Source: Candidatus Methanophagales archaeon (GTDB lineage Archaea; Halobacteriota; Syntropharchaeia; Alkanophagales; Methanospirareceae). Taken from it: a stretch of DNA of 6,137 nucleotides. The stretch is taken from positions 1 to 6,137 of the forward strand of contig JAGGZZ010000244.1 of assembly GCA_021161765.1 (NCBI GenBank). Direction: 5' to 3'. Made by a program: the position numbers and the translations under genes. Positions 3,628 to 6,137 of the stretch are shown one piece after another. How positions within the stretch are numbered: the first letter of the stretch is position 1; each line of letters begins with the position of its first letter. The notes under the pieces are model-generated. The model had not been told where the DNA came from. It did no database searches and saw only the letters and a list, made by a program, of their open reading frames with translations.

Positions 3628-3702
3628 GGAAATCTCTTTTCCTCTTTTCTCAAAATAAGCAATATACAATATTTATAAATCTTCAGATATAATAACATAA
3701 AA

Positions 3703-3718
3703 TAGAAAAGCTTATATA
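3703..3718 (+). promoter_or_regulatory. BRE/TATA promoter of the propeller surface protein
   Basis: A purine-rich BRE-like stretch (AGAAAAG) runs into CTTATATA (3711-3718). A start near 3741 would give a leader of about 32 bases carrying the G-rich ribosome binding site. A second TATA-like run at 3738-3750 is also possible, but would start transcription at about 3770 and exclude that site. Confidence 0.5.
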
Positions 3719-3756
3719 GGTGGTAGAAGAATTTTGCATATATATAAAAATAAGAA

Positions 3757-3766
3757 GGCGGGGGGC
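3757..3766 (+). promoter_or_regulatory. G-rich ribosome binding site
   Basis: GGCGGGGGGC, about 6 bases before ATG 3773, is an atypical G-only variant of the Shine-Dalgarno sequence. It still supports this start, which also gives a complete signal peptide. Confidence 0.45.
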
Positions 3767-3772
3767 GAAAAA

Positions 3773-6137
3773 ATGCGAAGCAAAATATTACTATGTATTT
3801 TAGCTTTAGCGCTTATTTCCACGCTGATGGCGCCAGGTGTCGCGGCTGAGGGAATAAATATAACAGAAGAATGGAACATGACGTTCGGAGGAGCAAGCGA
3901 TGATTATGGCTATTCCGTCCAGCAAACTACTGACGGCGGTTACATCCTCGCAGGCGACACGCGTTCTTACGGCGCGGGTGATGCGGATATATGGTTGATA
4001 AAGACCGATTCAAAGGGAAATGAACAGTGGAGCAGAACCTTTGGAGGGACGAAGGCAGACCTTCTGGACCGCGGCTCCGTCCGGCAGACCTCTGACGGCG
4101 GATACATCATCACTGGATACACATATTCTTACGGCGCTGGCGCCGGTGATGCGGATGTCTGGTTGGTCAAGACAGACGAAAATGGAAATGAAGTTTGGAA
4201 CCGGACTTTCGGAGGAGCGGGTCTTGACTGGGGGCATTCTGTTCAGCAGACTTCTGATGAAGGCTACATAATTGCGGGACGTATAATACCTCCTTACGCC
4301 GGCGCTCGTGCCGATGCATGGCTGATAAAAACCGATTCAAATGGTGTTGAACAGTGGAACAGGACTTTCGGCGCTGACGGCTGCGAGTATGCCGCTTCCG
4401 TTCAGCAGACCGCGGACGCGGATGGCGGTTACATCATGACAGGGCGCACAACTTCTTTCGGCGCTATCGAGGCTGACGCATGGCTTATACGTACGGATTC
4501 AGATGGGGTAGAGGAGTGGAACCGGACGTTTGGAGGAGCGAACTACGATTATGGATATTCAGTTCAGCAGACCGCGGACGGCGGCTATGTAATAGCGGGG
4601 AGCACTAACGGTCGCCAGGACGTATGGCTGATAAAGACATGTCCAGATGGAACAGAAGAATGGAACACTATTTTTGGTGGTCCCGCCAAGGATGAAGGTT
4701 ATTCAGTCCAGCAGACCGCGGATGGCGGTTACATCGTTGCAGGCTATACGGAGTCCTACGGCACTGCCAGTTCGGCTGACGTATGGCTTATACGGACTGA
4801 TTCAGATGGTATTGAACAGTGGAACATGACCGCAGGAGGAGCGGGAGTGGAGAAAGGCTATTCGGTCCACCAGACGGCAGATGGTGGCTATATCGCAGCA
4901 GGTTACACAAACTCTTTCGGCGCTGGTGGTTATGACCTCTGGCTGATAAAATTATCATCGTCAACTCCGATAGTGTGGCAATACGAAGGACTTATTAACC
5001 CCATAGATGCCGAGCGGCTTGCCAATAACAATACGCTTATCACTGAGTTCGGTAACCATTCTGTTGTCGAAGTAACACCAACTGGCGAAACCGTATGGCG
5101 GTATGGAGACGGGACGGCAGGCTCAGGGGAAAATCAACTTAACAGTCCTGTTGATGCCGAACGGCTTGCCGGGAACAACACGCTTATCACCGACCGCAAT
5201 AACCACCGCGTTATTGAGATAACCCAAGCTGGTGAAATCGTTTGGCAGTATGGAACTACCGGAACATCCGGTTCAGGTACTGACCAACTGCACAACCCGA
5301 TGGATGCCGAGCGGCTCGCCAATGGCAACACGCTTATCGCCGACCGGCTTAATAATCGTGTCATTGAAGTGAACCCGGCTAAGGAAATCGTGTGGCAGTA
5401 TGGAATTACCAATCCTTTTGACGCCGACCGCCTTTCCAATAACAATACATTGATCGTTGAGTACACGAACCACCGCGTTATCGAAGTGAGCCCGGATAAG
5501 GAAATCGTATGGCAGTATGGGACGGGAACGGCGGGCTCGGGTGTGAATCAGCTTAACTATCCGGAGGATGCCGAGCGACTCGCCAATGGCAACACGCTTA
5601 TTACTGACAGCCTTAACCATCGTGTCATCGAGGCGAACCCGGCTAATGAAATCGTATGGCAGTATGGAACGACAGGAACAGCGGGCTCAGGGGCAAACGA
5701 GCTCAATCACCCGCGAGATGCCGAGCGGCTCGCCAATGGTAACACGCTGATTGCCGATTGGGATAACAGCCGTATCATCGAAGTCCGCGCGGCACCGGAA
5801 GAGGAAAAGGAAGAAGAAATTGACTTGCTTACAACTGCTATCGAAACACCGCCAACACCGTATGTCAATTTCACCAGCACGATTAGAGCTACGGTAAAGA
5901 ACAACGGCACGGGTGATGCTCCTTCGTTCAACGTCTCGTTAAGTGCTGACGGTAACATGGTGGATAAGATAGAGGTATCTGGATTGGATGCGGGCGAGAG
6001 AGTAGTTGTAAACCTTTACTGGACTCCCTCAAGCACCGGCGACTTTGAACTTTGTGTAATCGCGGATTGCGACTTCGAGGTAAATGAAAGTAACGAAGGC
6101 AACAACGTGCTGTGTGAGAATGTGTCCGTCCTTTCGT
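3773..6137 (+). CDS. Secreted surface protein: seven-blade propeller, NHL-like propeller, CARDB (runs off right edge)
   Basis: The frame is open for 788 codons with no stop. Residues 1-26 are a signal peptide (MRSKILLCILALALIS..., cleavage after APGVAA). Residues 34-400 hold seven repeats of about 50 residues with the pattern W-N-x-T-F-G-G, S-V-Q-Q-T-x-D-G-G-Y-I, A-G, D-x-W-L-I-K-T-D, forming a seven-blade propeller. Residues 401-672 hold six NHL-like repeats (VWQYG, DAERLANGNTLI, NHRVIEV), probably a six-blade propeller. An acidic linker (EEEKEEE) leads to a CARDB-type Ig-like domain from about 683, where the window ends. Many Asn-X-Ser/Thr sites (NMT, NRT, NNT) suggest glycosylation outside the cell. 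A C-terminal anchor, perhaps PEF-CTERM, is expected beyond the edge. There are no catalytic residues; binding or adhesion is inferred. Confidence 0.9.
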   Translation, partial: MRSKILLCILALALISTLMAPGVAAEGINITEEWNMTFGGASDDYGYSVQQTTDGGYILAGDTRSYGAGDADIWLIKTDSKGNEQWSRTFGGTKADLLDRGSVRQTSDGGYIITGYTYSYGAGAGDADVWLVKTDENGNEVWNRTFGGAGLDWGHSVQQTSDEGYIIAGRIIPPYAGARADAWLIKTDSNGVEQWNRTFGADGCEYAASVQQTADADGGYIMTGRTTSFGAIEADAWLIRTDSDGVEEWNRTFGGANYDYGYSVQQTADGGYVIAGSTNGRQDVWLIKTCPDGTEEWNTIFGGPAKDEGYSVQQTADGGYIVAGYTESYGTASSADVWLIRTDSDGIEQWNMTAGGAGVEKGYSVHQTADGGYIAAGYTNSFGAGGYDLWLIKLSSSTPIVWQYEGLINPIDAERLANNNTLITEFGNHSVVEVTPTGETVWRYGDGTAGSGENQLNSPVDAERLAGNNTLITDRNNHRVIEITQAGEIVWQYGTTGTSGSGTDQLHNPMDAERLANGNTLIADRLNNRVIEVNPAKEIVWQYGITNPFDADRLSNNNTLIVEYTNHRVIEVSPDKEIVWQYGTGTAGSGVNQLNYPEDAERLANGNTLITDSLNHRVIEANPANEIVWQYGTTGTAGSGANELNHPRDAERLANGNTLIADWDNSRIIEVRAAPEEEKEEEIDLLTTAIETPPTPYVNFTSTIRATVKNNGTGDAPSFNVSLSADGNMVDKIEVSGLDAGERVVVNLYWTPSSTGDFELCVIADCDFEVNESNEGNNVLCENVSVLS
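5006..5760 (+). repeat. Six imperfect DNA repeats encoding the NHL-like blades
   Basis: The word GATGCCGAGCGGCT (with variants) recurs at 5006, 5153, 5303, 5420, 5567 and 5717, giving periods of 147, 150, 117, 147 and 150 bases. The fourth unit is shorter because it lacks the TGTAGSGxNQL loop, as does the first. Units 2, 3, 5 and 6 share long near-identical stretches, a sign of internal duplication. Confidence 0.85.

Noticed and set aside
3738..3750. TATATATAAAAA as the promoter of the propeller gene
   Set aside because: A start about 26 bases on would fall near 3770 and remove the G-rich ribosome binding site. The box at 3711-3718 with its purine-rich BRE fits better, though the alternative is not excluded.
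4010..4829. Short frames on both strands (4010-4237 minus, 4020-4271 plus, 4647-4829 plus)
   Set aside because: They lie within the uninterrupted propeller frame, which has a signal peptide and regular blade repeats. They are shadows.
5134..5958. Minus-strand frames of 110, 115 and 83 codons, and plus 5568-5750
   Set aside because: They are opposite or out-of-frame readings of the NHL-like repeats; their own internal repetition only reflects those repeats.
1..6137. tRNA, rRNA, integrase or transposase genes
   Set aside because: I looked for cloverleaf arms, CCA-type ends and recombinase motifs and saw none; all repeat elements here are non-coding.

Overview
The window looks like an accessory stretch of an archaeal chromosome. 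The signs are archaeal TATA boxes 20-35 bases upstream of starts, strong GGAGG/GGTGATC ribosome binding sites, a PEF-CTERM-like surface-protein tail, a DUF104-type antitoxin paired with a PIN toxin, and a secreted protein made of two repeat propellers plus a CARDB domain. A Methanomicrobia/ANME-like (Halobacteriota) relative is my best guess from these families. It is an inference; no marker gene is present.

Layout. Bases 1-227 hold the first codons of a minus-strand DUF104 antitoxin (gene continues to the left), its promoter, and a decayed PEF-CTERM tail. Bases 270-623 encode a small coiled-coil protein with a C-terminal membrane anchor. Bases 725-1358 (minus) are a complete overlapping antitoxin-toxin operon (DUF104 antitoxin, VapC-like PIN toxin). 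Bases 1339-1636 repeat the arrangement of 1-227, with the PEF-CTERM tail intact. Bases 1637-2065 carry no convincing gene: they are a mosaic of short palindromes and direct repeats.

Bases 2074-2635 are a tight two-gene unit: a small 89-residue protein, then a retropepsin-like aspartic protease cut off inside its catalytic Asp-Thr-Gly motif by a 49-bp hairpin repeat. Bases 2612-2745 (minus) are the C-terminal end of a second PIN toxin, cut by a 142-bp MITE-like palindrome. Bases 2892-3482 (minus) encode an acylphosphatase-domain protein whose coiled-coil tail contains five perfect 21-bp repeats. Divergent promoters lie in 3483-3772. From 3773 to the right edge runs a large secreted protein (788 codons visible, no stop): signal peptide, seven-blade propeller, six-blade NHL-like propeller, CARDB domain.

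The left 2.9 kb reads as a toxin-antitoxin/repeat island. Duplicated cassettes, gene fragments and palindromic elements adjoin each other, and the palindromes sit repeatedly at the exact points where coding homology stops. The right half is a conventional surface-protein locus. The functions of the acylphosphatase-coiled-coil and tail-anchored coiled-coil proteins are unknown.
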